A stretch of 64,000 nucleotides of DNA from Phycomyces nitens (Eukaryota; Mucoromycota; Mucoromycetes; Mucorales; Phycomycetaceae): NCBI GenBank assembly GCA_022702545.1, contig JAHRBC010000007.1, positions 1,798,001 to 1,862,000 of the forward strand, in the 5' to 3' direction. The position numbers and the translations under genes were made by a program. Positions 55,471 to 64,000 of this stretch are shown here, one piece after another; the first letter of the stretch is position 1; each line of letters begins with the position of its first letter. The notes beneath the pieces were generated by a model that searched no databases, had not been told where the DNA came from, and was given only the letters and a program-made list of their open reading frames with translations.

Positions 55471-58400
55471 TCCTCCCGTTACTGAAGGAGTGACGTGAGT
55501 GTTCCAACGCTCATGAAAGCGACAAATGGTGGATTTGTTCACTCTTCTCTTCAATAGTCTTCCTTGCATATCGGCGAGTTGGTAAGTACCATTGTTAAAC
55601 CCTGAAATAACAACATATAACTCGGGATTGAAAGTTGTATCTAGTTTACTGGTCTTATTTGGTCGGACTCTTATCACCTTAGTTCCTGGGGGAAAGACCT
55701 TTTCTTCGGTGGGTTGATCTGGGTAATCGATTGGAGTTTCTTCTGAACTGATAGTTCTGTTGACAAGATAATTGAGACGCTCGTAACCAAGAGATAAACC
55801 AAAACTTTGAAGTACATCCTGTCGATAGGATCTTGGGGATTGTCCATACAACAGTTCAAAGGGGGAAACATTGAGGGTTTCGTGGGACTTTGTACGGTAA
55901 GAATATAATACGGCAGGCAAATGAAGGTCCCAATCTTTCGGATAAGCTAGCGCAAGTTTCTTAATAGATTTAGTGAGAGTTCCATTGAGTTTTTCGACCA
56001 TTCCGTTTGTTTGAGGATGATACGGGGCGGAGAAGCGATGGTGGGTATTGACCAAGGCTAAGAAAGTTTCAATCATTTCATTGTCGAAATGTCTCCCATT
56101 GTCAGAGAGTAAATGAGTGGGTGGTCCAAATTGACAAAAGATTTGCTCGTACAAGAATGAAGCTACGTTTGCAGCATCCGCCTTTTCAGTGGCCAAGGCA
56201 ATAGGCCAACGGGTGAAGTGTTCAACTGCAACTAGGATATACGAATTTCCTCTTGACGACTCAGGAAAAGGACCCACAAAATCAATTGAGAATTGTTCAA
56301 ACAGACGGAAAACCGGTACAGATCCCAAGCTCGGTTGTTTGGATACATTCGCAAACAACTGGCATTCCTTACACGTCTGGATGTATTTACGTAACTCGTT
56401 GAAAGCAGTAGGCCACCAATATTCGAAGTACAAACGGGACCAAGAAGCGTGCTGACCAAAATGGCCATGCCCATCATGTATTTCTTGGAGGATACTCTCT
56501 CTTTCATTCTTGAATGGTATAAGCAAGAAACGTTTTCCTACTTGCCGGTACAGATGTCCTTCACGGACTTTATAGCGGAGTGATTTTTTTCTGATGTCTT
56601 GTTTGACTTGAACCGATCCTGGATTATTCAAACAGTAGACGATTTCTTGAAGCCAGGATTCGTAAGGGATTTCTTCTAGAAACAAGTGATCGTACAGACA
56701 TTCCAAATGGTTTTCTCCATCTGACTCATTAGGTAACTCTGGGGGCGGGTATCTGGACAAGGCATCGGCTACCACATTGGTCTTGCCAGGGATGTGTACT
56801 ACTTTGAAGCTGAATTCTTGAGTGGCTAACACCCAACGTTGGAGTCTTTGGTTTGGATCTGTCTTTGAAAACAAGTAACAGACGGCTGAATTGTCAGTGA
56901 ACAATGTGAAAGGTTTATCCAATAAATATTTTCGAAGCTTCTTAAAAGCATATATTACTGCAAGTAATTCTTTTTCGACTGTGGGATATTTTACTTCGGC
57001 TGGTTGTAGTTTCCTGGACAAGAAACAGATCGGTCTTTCACTATGTTCGTCATCTTCTTGTGATAAAACCGCTCCAATCCCTATGTCGGAGGCATCTGTG
57101 TAAAGTTTGTATGGTTCGTTTGGATCGGGAAAAATGAGAACTACAGCATTGACTAATGCTTGCTTCAGCTGGTTAAATGAATTTTCACATGCTTCCGACC
57201 AAATAAAGTCGACGTTCTTTTTCAACAACTCGTTCAATGGACTCGCAATGTCACTGAAGAGTTGAATATGGCGACGATAAAACCCACAGAGATTCACAAA
57301 AGCACGGATACCAGTTTCATTAAGTGGCCGGGGGAATTCTTGGATCTTCTTTATCTTGGAAATAAGGGGCTTGATTCCTTGAGGAGAAACATTGAAACCA
57401 AGGAGATCGATATCTTGGCGAGCTAAAAAGCACTTGTTTGCATTCAGTTTCATGTTGACCTCTACAAGTCGTTGGAATATCTTGCGAAGATGTTCTACAT
57501 GTTCATCAAAACTATTGGAATATACAGTTACATCATCGATGTATGCAACAGCGAACTTTTCGAGGAAAGGCAACATTGCCATGTGGATTGCGCGAGAGAA
57601 AGTACTAGGTCCATTTTGAATTCCAAATGGCATTACTCGATACGAATAATTGCCCCATGGAGTAGCGATAGTGAGCTTTGGAATGGAAGTGTCTTCGACA
57701 GCAATCTGATGGAACCCTTTTAACATATCCAAAGCAGAGTAGAGTTGAGCGCCGCCCAATGCTTCGAGTAAATCAGAGATATTTGGTAGGGGCCATGTAT
57801 CTCGAATGGTGACTTTATTCAGGTCCTGGAATTGCGTTACCAGTCGACGGTCTCCGGTTTTCTTCTTGACGTATCTACACGGGAAACTCCAACCTCCACT
57901 TTTTGAGTTTGATGGTAGATAGGTGTTCGGGATGAGGATTCCGTTCTTGACCATTGCTTCCAGATCTTTTTTGAGATATTCCCGTTCTGATTGGGATAGT
58001 AAAGGATACGGACGTCGATATATCGGCTTAGCATCTCCAGTGTCAATGTGAAGCTTTACGAGGTCCGTTTGCGTTAGATGTTCATAATCAGTGCCAAAAC
58101 AGTTGGCATATTCTTCAACTAATTTAACCATCGTTGTCTTTTGACGGTCAGAGAGCAATTGATTCGAATTGATAGAATCAGGGAGATTTCCGAGGCGATC
58201 ATCACCAACTGGGATCTCTTCTTCCTCGTCAGAAGTCATTATCAACATGAATTCCTCATTAGATTCTTCATCTATTTCTTCTTCTGATATCTCTGACTCC
58301 GAGACTGGTTCCTTTTGAACGTGTGTCTGTGGTTCATAGTAAACCTCGCATGGGACTACCCCGGTCTCGGTTCGAATGTACCAGAAATGAGTAGTCCAGT

Positions 58401-60333
58401 CGGTGCCAATGCGCAAATGGTGGAATCCAAGACGACCAATCAAGAAATCATACTTGTCGCCTACATCAAGACAAAGGGCGCGGAATTTGATTTGGCTAAT
58501 GTTACCAACATTAATGACGAGATCTAGAGCGATACCACAAGGTTTCGTAAAACTTCCGTCACCCAACATCAACTCTCGAGAGGCTTCCATGAGATGGGTG
58601 ATTCCAAGTCTTTGGACAAAGTTTTTGCTTATAATGCATGGGGTACAACCACCGTCGAGAATCATCTCACATGGGACTCCGTTAACAGATCCTCTCGTTC
58701 TTGGAGCGCCGTTACCCTTGGGAATAATTGGTCCAATATCATATTCGTCCCATGACGCCTCATCGACCAGCAGGGTCTCATCTTTGTGCTGAGTGATGTT
58801 GGATTTTTGGCCTTTACGATGTGGTTTGGTCAACACTCCTTTTATCTGTGTTCTGACTCCTGCAGAGATGTCGGCAATTTGGGCCAACGATAAGCTGTAC
58901 ACCAGTCGATTAACAAGTTCAGTCATTTCGAGGGGTGGGTTTGCTATCCGTACTATTTTATGGTCTTTCACTTCTTTCATCTCAACATCTAGGTAATATT
59001 CTTGGGGGTTTTCTTGGATGAAAGTGTATGGAGTTGGTAAGGCGGGTACTTCGATTGTCTTTGATTCTTGAACCACCTTCTTGACGGATTTGGCGATTGG
59101 ACTTTTACCGAAAGCAGCACCTGATCGAGTGGATTTCTGCACCATAGCCTTTGGGGATTTCATTCCCAGTGTCTGGTTCTTGGATTCTCCAATGCCATTT
59201 ACCGGAACCATTTTATTCTTTACCTTTTCAGCAACAAAACATTCTTCGTAGCTTTCCATGATCATTGCAGCTTCTGGACCTCGTTTCCTGGGCTTGTACA
59301 GGGCACATTGGAAGTGGCGATGATTGGGGTCCTGGCACAATTTGCATGGGTTTGTGCACTCTGACACCACATGACTAGTTTCTTGACAATTGTAACATAC
59401 AAAACCATTTTTAGGCTTTGGTCTCGTTTCCGTGGACTTCTTGACCTCATTTAGCAGTAGAAGGCTCATTTCTTTAAAACCCTTTACGAGCTGCTCAATC
59501 TCGTCAGAAGTGCTAGCCTTTGCCTTTTTCTTGGTCTTTTCCTTGGGCTCAGAGACCTTATCCTTGGGAACCCTGTTTGATTTATTCTTCTTCTTATCTT
59601 TCTTTTTAGTAATTTCATCATCTGAACTTGAGTTGGATTCCTCGTCTGTGGAACTGTGCGAATTTGAAGAGCCCGAGTCTTCAGAGTCATCCGATTCTGA
59701 ATAGTCTTCGTCCGAATCGCAGTTGTCCTTGAGTGATTTGTAGGCTTCTTTTAAGGTATCTGGACATTCGCTTCTCATTATGCTCCTAAGGCTTCTTGAA
59801 TTGATGCCCTTGATATATTTCTTGATGAAGCCTCGTTCTGAGATTGTGAGTTCAGCTAGTTGATCGATTCTGTCCATCTCCTTGGAGGTCTTTGCAAGCC
59901 TTTTGTTGACTTTGTCTTCATCTTGATTTCCGGAAACTTTCTCTTCATCTGAATCTAAGTCGCGTTCAACTCTGCGTGCCAATCTTGATCGTTCTTTTTC
60001 GTAATCTTTTCGAAGTTTTTCGAATCGTTCAGTATAGTGTTTGACAGTTTCTTTTCGCCTCATAGAGAAGTTGAGAATTTTGTTGACCACCTTAGGAAGA
60101 CTTATTTTCTTTCCGAATTCGTCGACAAAGTTCTCCTTAAACTCGATCCATGTTTTAAAGTCTTGGTAGGCAGCCCACTTGTAAGCGCTGCCGCTAATCC
60201 AGTTCTCAACGTTCTGTAATTTTACTTCATCGCTCCACTTGTTGAACGATGCGTTTTTCTCATATCGCCGAAGCCATAGTTCGGGATCCTTGCCCTTCTT
60301 GTACTCTGGACACTTCATTGTCATTGTGGCCAT
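55468..60333 (-). CDS. gag-pol polyprotein of the young Ty3/gypsy element, intact
   Basis: A single frame of 1621 codons without lesion. Gag has an acidic, Ser-rich linker and two knuckles, CYNCQETSHVVSEC (about 313) and CKLCQDPNHRHFQC (about 331). The protease has ILDGGCT (about 559), with Asp present but GG in place of the usual SG or TG. The RT has ALDMLKGFHQ and YIDD (about 928). RNase H has YTDASDIGIGAV and FTDNSAV. The integrase has an HHCC finger (HGHFGQH...CKECQ, about 1290-1330) and catalytic residues in SIDFVGPF, LSDNGRHF and MVEKLNG. No chromodomain is visible at the C-terminus. The stop is shared with the 3' LTR. Gag and pol are in one frame, so no frameshift is needed. Confidence 0.95.
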   Translation of the reverse strand: MATMTMKCPEYKKGKDPELWLRRYEKNASFNKWSDEVKLQNVENWISGSAYKWAAYQDFKTWIEFKENFVDEFGKKISLPKVVNKILNFSMRRKETVKHYTERFEKLRKDYEKERSRLARRVERDLDSDEEKVSGNQDEDKVNKRLAKTSKEMDRIDQLAELTISERGFIKKYIKGINSRSLRSIMRSECPDTLKEAYKSLKDNCDSDEDYSESDDSEDSGSSNSHSSTDEESNSSSDDEITKKKDKKKNKSNRVPKDKVSEPKEKTKKKAKASTSDEIEQLVKGFKEMSLLLLNEVKKSTETRPKPKNGFVCYNCQETSHVVSECTNPCKLCQDPNHRHFQCALYKPRKRGPEAAMIMESYEECFVAEKVKNKMVPVNGIGESKNQTLGMKSPKAMVQKSTRSGAAFGKSPIAKSVKKVVQESKTIEVPALPTPYTFIQENPQEYYLDVEMKEVKDHKIVRIANPPLEMTELVNRLVYSLSLAQIADISAGVRTQIKGVLTKPHRKGQKSNITQHKDETLLVDEASWDEYDIGPIIPKGNGAPRTRGSVNGVPCEMILDGGCTPCIISKNFVQRLGITHLMEASRELMLGDGSFTKPCGIALDLVINVGNISQIKFRALCLDVGDKYDFLIGRLGFHHLRIGTDWTTHFWYIRTETGVVPCEVYYEPQTHVQKEPVSESEISEEEIDEESNEEFMLIMTSDEEEEIPVGDDRLGNLPDSINSNQLLSDRQKTTMVKLVEEYANCFGTDYEHLTQTDLVKLHIDTGDAKPIYRRPYPLLSQSEREYLKKDLEAMVKNGILIPNTYLPSNSKSGGWSFPCRYVKKKTGDRRLVTQFQDLNKVTIRDTWPLPNISDLLEALGGAQLYSALDMLKGFHQIAVEDTSIPKLTIATPWGNYSYRVMPFGIQNGPSTFSRAIHMAMLPFLEKFAVAYIDDVTVYSNSFDEHVEHLRKIFQRLVEVNMKLNANKCFLARQDIDLLGFNVSPQGIKPLISKIKKIQEFPRPLNETGIRAFVNLCGFYRRHIQLFSDIASPLNELLKKNVDFIWSEACENSFNQLKQALVNAVVLIFPDPNEPYKLYTDASDIGIGAVLSQEDDEHSERPICFLSRKLQPAEVKYPTVEKELLAVIYAFKKLRKYLLDKPFTLFTDNSAVCYLFSKTDPNQRLQRWVLATQEFSFKVVHIPGKTNVVADALSRYPPPELPNESDGENHLECLYDHLFLEEIPYESWLQEIVYCLNNPGSVQVKQDIRKKSLRYKVREGHLYRQVGKRFLLIPFKNERESILQEIHDGHGHFGQHASWSRLYFEYWWPTAFNELRKYIQTCKECQLFANVSKQPSLGSVPVFRLFEQFSIDFVGPFPESSRGNSYILVAVEHFTRWPIALATEKADAANVASFLYEQIFCQFGPPTHLLSDNGRHFDNEMIETFLALVNTHHRFSAPYHPQTNGMVEKLNGTLTKSIKKLALAYPKDWDLHLPAVLYSYRTKSHETLNVSPFELLYGQSPRSYRQDVLQSFGLSLGYERLNYLVNRTISSEETPIDYPDQPTEEKVFPPGTKVIRVRPNKTSKLDTTFNPELYVVISGFNNGTYQLADMQGRLLKRRVNKSTICRFHERWNTHVTPSVTGG
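55471..55478 (-). promoter_or_regulatory. Polypurine tract of the young gypsy element
   Basis: GGGAGGA on the minus strand directly before the LTR. It also encodes the last two glycines of the polyprotein. Confidence 0.7.
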
Positions 60334-60425
60334 GTTGAGTGAGGATAATTATGAGAAACAGAAAAGAATATCAAGTCCTATTGCCGGTTTTACTGGTTGG
60401 GCTTGCAGGTTGTTATTCTTGTTCT

Positions 60426-60439
60426 GGCAGAAGGCACCA
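60426..60439 (-). promoter_or_regulatory. Primer binding site of the young gypsy element
   Basis: TGGTGCCTTCTGCC on the minus strand, two bases inside the 5' LTR. The TGG would pair with a tRNA CCA end. The primer tRNA was not identified. Confidence 0.7.
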
Positions 60440-60441
60440 AA

Positions 60442-60485
60442 TGTTACGGGTTGCAAGCTTTATTTATTAAATAAAAACCAACTAG
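60442..60485 (-). repeat. 5' LTR of the young gypsy element, first part
   Basis: TGTTACGGGTTGC to CAACTAG, equal to 55197-55240. CACTA copy B begins at 60486. Confidence 0.9.
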
Positions 60486-60895
60486 CACTACGGCGGAAGG
60501 ACCGGTAGCTGTGCCGAAAACGGTAGCATAACTACCGTTTTTTATGATTTTTGAGCACTTTATCTCCGCAGATTGTGGTTGAAAGGTAATGTCATCGATG
60601 CCGATTCATAAAAGTCGCATGGAATGTCTTTTCATCAGGCAATGAGGTAGTTGTAGTACCATAGAAAGGGCTCGTAAGTTTTTAGGCAACCTTGTTTATT
60701 GAAATGAGCATTTTATTTGGTGTTAAAGATGTTGCGCATTTTTGAGAAAAATAATTTTTCGCCTGTGTGAACAAAACGGTAGTTATGCTACCGTTTTTTT
60801 GAAACAATTTTTTTGTTTTTGACATTATTAGCCATTTTATTTTATTTTATTTGGTATTGATATTTATAAAGAAAGAAAAAAGAAAAAGAAAATTT

Positions 60896-61983
60896 TTATA
60901 AAGTGGCAAGATTACCCCTGGTCACATGCAGATTGTCATTAAACACATAATATGATGCAATGATAAAGAACTGATTACTACTCGGAGGGTACTGGATGAG
61001 CCCAACTTGATGCTGAATGTCATCCACATTAACAGCATATTTTGGCTGGGTTGTTTGTCCAGTTGAGCTGTGTGACCGCCGTATTACGATTGGCACAGAT
61101 GAGTCATGGGCTGCTGTACCATGCTCTTTCATCACTTCAACGAATGCCAGAAAGTGCGGTGTGCCATCAACCTCTTTATGCTCAAAATAAAATTCCACGG
61201 TGCCAACAAACCAGCTTTGAATAGTTATATTGCGACGGCTAGATAAAAATATAAAAAATGCGAGTGATCTCTATTTTGTATTTTGACTAATACCAATACT
61301 CACTTTCTGTATGGACAGGTGAACATCACATGATGATTGCCACGTCTGGTCTCGTTTTTTATTCTTCGGTACATACATGAAGAATGTACGGTTGAATTTT
61401 TCCAAAGACGAGAAGCAACAACAATCGTCGGGTCATCAAGTTCAATACTGTCCATACCACTGTTTCGCACATAGTACTTTGCCAAAGTATTCTTGACAAC
61501 AGGGCTGCTGACACCTTCCAAGTCATCATCATTCAAACTGGCATGTCAGTTGAATGGCTCCCATAGCTGGGCAGCACTTACACCATCTGGAAGATCTAAG
61601 AAACTTGCTTCATTATATGTGGACGGCTGACTTGTACTAGGATAATTCTGAGAGCTGTTTGCTGAACTGACAAAGCTATGAACAGCAAAGCGCTCAACAA
61701 GCAAACTGGCATTTCTACCGCCCTTCAAGTTTGACGTGATAAGCTTGGAGTATACTCTAATTACTTTTTCCATGGGTAGGTAAGAGATTATTTGACTAAT
61801 AATAGCAACAGCAGCAAAGACACTTCTTGGTCAATGATGACAAAATCAACGTACCTGTCATCAATGATTGTGGCCAGTGAGGCACGGCTAGGACAATAGC
61901 ACTCCACATTTACAAGTGCAAAAGAATGTGGTGTGCCAAGAATCTTCTTCAAGACACCTTTAAGAGTGCAAACCAGACTTGTA
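60896..61983 (-). pseudogene. C-terminal transposase exons in copy B, one TGA stop
   Basis: Exons are about 61855-61983, 61304-61795 (492 nt) and 60896-61238, the same plan as in copy A. The TGA at 61546-61548 after WEPFN is shared with copy A, so it is older than both copies or arose in their common source. The second stop of copy A is still CGA here. The copy cannot code for a catalytic transposase and must have been moved by one supplied from elsewhere. Confidence 0.65.
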
Positions 61984-62289
61984 AGAGAAAAATAGCAGAG
62001 AACAGCCAGGCAAGTTTATTAATTAACAAACATTTGAATATACATTATAATTAATACAATATTTTTATTATGTTATAGCAGGAAAGAGCAAGCAGTTCTT
62101 TTCTTTCGGAAGATGAGGTATTTCAAACGGATGACGAGGCTGAATCCCCAATCATGACAGATGTACTATAAGTTAGAGCTTTTTTGTTGCTCATCTATTC
62201 TCAATTTAATATTAATATAATATTTCTACTGTTTGATATAGGTTTACACCACTAGGAATGAGCAATGAGCCTTCATCTAAGAGAAACAG

Positions 62290-63075
62290 ACTAAGTCTTT
62301 AATATTCTTTAGGCTGCTCTTATTGGTTCTCTCATATTTTTAGTATATGTTTTAGCGCACTTTTTCTTTTCCTCTTTTCCTTTAGCTGTTTTATCTTTGC
62401 TTTGGTCCTCTCCTTTGAAATAAAATCGAATAACTCTCCATCACGTAAGATTGCCACCTTAATAAATGCCCGATTGGCATCTTGTATACCACATCTTCAG
62501 CTCTGTTGTTTTTAATCTAGAATGAAACACACATCTCGCCCTTTTTCAAGCACCAAAAAAAATGAAATTTTTTTATAGCTGTATTACGCCGAGGTTAGTT
62601 TATATTTCTTTTCTTTTCTTTGCTCTACTTTTTTGAAATAAAACTAAATGACCCTCCCTTATGTAAGGTTGTCAATTACATAAACATCCGATTGGAATCT
62701 TGTATACCACATCTTCAGCTCTGCTATCTTTAATCAAGGAATGAAACACTCATCTCATAATTTTTCAGACACTAAAAAAGGTGAAAATTTTTTACAGCTA
62801 TATTACACTAAAGTTTGTCGTTCCCCACCTCCCCACCTGGGAATCTCTGTAGAATATGCATATTGTTTTCTTAATGATGTACTCATTCTGCCAACTACCA
62901 TTATATTCGAATTAGTTTTAAATCTTATGAGCTGACTTTACAGCAATATATTTTCTATGGTAAGAATATTATAATATGTTTACACTCTTTAATTAATCAT
63001 ATTGCGCATTCTCTATTCTCCTTCTACTGCATCTAGTATTTACATCTGTACGTTTCATATAGTGGCATTAATTCA
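62290..63075. other. Non-coding interior of copy B
   Basis: AT-rich. It matches 44290-45075 of copy A closely. A short frame at 62741-62935 is not intact in copy A and is not considered a gene. Confidence 0.5.
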
Positions 63076-63390
63076 AGAGATGCTTGGTATACCGATTAAC
63101 AAGCACAATATATACTGGTATGCTATCCAAAACAATATGCTTGGTTTATTTGATCGCTTCATTCTCTGACCACAATATCTTTATAGCAATTGATGAAGAC
63201 CAAAGGCCTTCCAAGTCATGACAGTGATTCACAACAAGATGCTCGGCACGCTGATTAACAAGCACAATATATACTGGTATGCTACCCAAAACAATATATT
63301 CGGTTTATTTGATTGCTTCATTCTCTGACCACAATATTTTTATAGCAATCGATGAAGACCAAAGGCCATCCAAGTCATAACAACATGTTG
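63076..63390. repeat. Two tandem units of about 160 bp in copy B
   Basis: The same unit as in copy A (45075-45535), one fewer. Confidence 0.8.
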
Positions 63391-63823
63391 TTGGCATCGT
63401 GTATAGATTGAGTAAAAGGTTTGTACCATATACGTTTTATAATATTAAATAGTATTTGCTTTTGGTATGTTTCTATATTATTATTATATATATTTTAATA
63501 TTATTTGAAATAAATCGAAATTATAATAAAAAATAAACCATTATTTCAAATAAATGGCAGTAAAAAAAGAATGGGTGCTAGTATATAAAGTAATATAAAA
63601 GAGAGGCTATAGTATATAAAGAAACGATTTTGGTTGGATAAAAAAACGGTAGCTGTGCCTATTCCTGCCTCATAACTACCCTTTTTTTTCGCACTAAAAA
63701 AACGGTAACAGCTACCGAAATCGCCTTATACAGAGTCTTTACTACCGTTTTTTTTGGTGGGAAAAAACGGTAGTAATGCTACCAAAACGGTAGTTAGCTA
63801 CCGTTTTTTCCGCCGTAGTGTAG

Positions 63824-64000
63824 AGAAGATGTTAGATATAGGTTATAAAGATAATGGAAACAAAATCGTACCGAAACGACGATCGTTGGTTAATGGAATG
63901 ATATGGATAATAGTTAAGAAATTTGGAGGGGAAAGAGAAAGTGATAAAACAATAGAAACCCTTACTGTAAGGGAACGGTTACACTCAAATTTAAGTAGTG
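63824..64000 (-). repeat. 5' LTR of the young gypsy element, second part
   Basis: It continues the LTR after CACTA copy B. Against 55241-55417 it differs at one place (AAACCC versus AAAGCCC). The end lies outside the window. Confidence 0.9.

Larger units (their letters stand above)
60486..63820 (-). mobile_element. CACTA element copy B, internally deleted, recently inserted
   Basis: 3335 bp, ends CACTACGGCGGAAGG and inverse CACTACGGCGGAAAAAACGG. TAG stands on both sides (60483-60485 and 63821-63823), while the sister LTR has one TAG (55238-55240), which proves the 3-bp duplication. GGTAGC/GCTACC words cluster at both ends. Confidence 0.95.
55197..64000 (-). mobile_element. Young Ty3/gypsy element, right LTR runs off the window
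   Basis: Minus-strand element with LTRs at 55197-55470 and from 60442 (interrupted by CACTA copy B, continuing 63824-64000). The internal part has a primer site, an intact gag-pol and a polypurine tract. The visible parts of the two LTRs differ by about one base pair. It inserted in the Harbinger copy B nuclease gene. Confidence 0.92.

Overview
The window looks like a transposon-packed, AT-rich piece of a fungal nuclear genome. Small introns of about 50-70 bp, two nuclear-type tRNA genes, CCAAT/TATA promoters, and Tnp2, PIF/Harbinger and Ty3 elements all point to a eukaryote. A Mucoromycota-like fungus is my best guess, but only a database search could confirm it. I see no ordinary host protein gene: nearly all of the 64 kb is mobile DNA built around two tRNA genes.

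Left locus (1-6277). tRNA-Arg(ACG) lies at 5764-5836. Two LTR-like units (4492-4924 and 4929-5754, minus strand) are stacked 9 nt upstream of it, and a different Ty3-type LTR with its primer site and gag start (5882-6277) lies 45 nt downstream. A CACTA-type element (element 1) entered the outer upstream LTR and ends at 4491.

Nested block (6278-35850). A short-TIR CACTA element (copy C, TIR starting CACTACGGCGG) interrupts the gag start at 6278. Inside it sit, like Russian dolls, element 4 (6300-25919), element 3 (6454-19924) and element 2 (7372-13491), each with CACTG termini and its own 3-bp target duplication (GTA, GTC, ATA). Element 5 (from 28023) cuts the start of copy C's own transposase. 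Element 5 carries a PIF/Harbinger element (28265-30893) directly before its transposase ATG, and element 6 (from 35057) sits in its accessory gene. Elements 1-5 share one design: a plus-type accessory gene (ORF1, four coding exons) convergent with a Tnp2-type transposase (four exons), with 122-145 bp between the stop codons. The two are probably the transposase and a partner DNA-binding or regulatory protein.

Middle (35851-45972). A decayed Ty3/gypsy chromovirus with two LTRs, a MULE-like fragment and CACTA copy A, an internally deleted element with only C-terminal transposase exons.

Right locus (45973-53311). tRNA-Ala(AGC) at 48570-48642 is again sandwiched. A Ty3-type element (LTR 48226-48566, gag-pol remnant to 45973) abuts its 3' end, and six LTR-like units stand head to tail from 10 nt upstream, separated by CTTT(T) target duplications.

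Right end (53312-64000). A second Harbinger copy, truncated by a young Ty3/gypsy element (55197 to beyond 64000) with an intact 1621-codon gag-pol. Its right LTR holds CACTA copy B, and the left LTR preserves the empty site.

Across all families the in-frame premature stops are TGA, consistent with CGA-to-TGA decay at CpG.
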